Source: Streptomyces fulvoviolaceus
GTDB taxonomy: Bacteria; Actinomycetota; Actinomycetes; Streptomycetales; Streptomycetaceae
NCBI RefSeq assembly: GCF_000718165.1
Contig: NZ_JOEY01000089.1
Location: 1-23,214 of the forward strand
Direction: 5' to 3'
Length of the DNA: 23,214 nt
Part shown: one piece after another, positions 23,116 through 23,214 of the stretch
Layout of the letters: every line of letters begins with the position of its first letter
How positions within the stretch are numbered: position 1 is the first letter of the stretch
Made by a program: the position numbers and the translations under genes
The notes under the pieces: generated by a model
The model's database searches: none
What the model was told of the DNA's origin: nothing
The model's input: the letters and a program-made list of their open reading frames with translations, nothing else

Positions 23116-23214
23116 CTAGCGTTCGAGGACGAGGGCGAGGCCTTGGCCGACGCCGATGCAGAGGGTGGCGACGCCGATTCCGCTGCCGTGGCGGGCGAGT
23201 TGGTGGGCGACGGT
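23116..23214 (-). CDS. Thiolase 3' end (acetyl-CoA acyltransferase, PcaF-like), partial
   Basis: Only the last 32 codons are in the window. They read VAHQLARHGSGIGVATLCIG and then VGQGLALVLER with a TAG stop at 23116. This is the C-terminal thiolase motif, in which the CIGxGQG segment carries the active-site cysteine that activates acetyl-CoA. Next to a PcaD-like gene the best guess is 3-oxoadipyl-CoA thiolase (PcaF), but other acetyl-CoA acyltransferases end in the same way. Confidence 0.85.
   Translation of the reverse strand, partial: TVAHQLARHGSGIGVATLCIGVGQGLALVLER

Noticed and set aside
1..23214. CRISPR arrays, insertion sequences, rRNA and tRNA genes
   Set aside because: No regularly spaced repeats, transposase-like frames, or RNA-gene signatures were seen on either strand.

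Overview
The window looks like chromosomal DNA of a Streptomyces or close relative. GC is very high, third codon positions are strongly G/C, GTG starts are frequent, and the gene types are typical: an LLM flavin oxidoreductase, a PAS/GAF/PP2C/ATPase multidomain phosphatase and beta-ketoadipate pathway genes. It is a mosaic of three functional blocks separated by decayed sequence.

Left block (340-4171): an ABC importer of the nitrate/sulfonate/taurine type is split over two divergent units. A lipoprotein binding protein and a permease lie on the minus strand. The ATPase and an LLM-class flavin monooxygenase, joined by a 4-bp overlap, lie on the plus strand. The shared 265-bp promoter region carries two inverted repeats. 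The likely job is uptake and oxidation of a small organic solute that cannot be named from sequence. A relic of an NAD-binding flavoprotein reductase sits just past the permease stop.

Middle block (about 4200-14420) is accessory in character. Relics found here are a TPR protein fragment, an endonuclease/exonuclease/phosphatase-family protein, a small protein resembling effector-associated constant component EACC1, and a frameshifted one-helix membrane protein. The intact genes are a leaderless astacin-like zinc peptidase with a DUF6424-like partner, a leaderless trypsin-like protease overlapping an alpha/beta hydrolase gene (lower in GC, closed by a 16-bp terminator), and a 1145-residue leaderless M6-like metallopeptidase with a propeller-like N-terminus. 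The protease-hydrolase pair beside the EACC1-like relic is the best candidate for a little-described biological conflict or defence module.

Right block (14554-23214) is entirely on the minus strand. It starts at the window edge with the 3' end of a thiolase (PcaF-like), then a PcaD-like enol-lactone hydrolase, an AcoR-like regulator with an atypical AAA+ domain, a zinc alcohol dehydrogenase preceded by an inverted repeat, a decayed alpha/beta hydrolase, an aldehyde dehydrogenase and a strong terminator. Together these suggest oxidation of an (aryl) alcohol through its aldehyde to an acid, feeding the beta-ketoadipate pathway. A PAS-PAS-GAF-PP2C-HATPase signalling phosphatase follows.

All calls rest on reading the sequence and recalling protein families. 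No database search was run. Relics were recognised by matching adjacent reading frames to family patterns.
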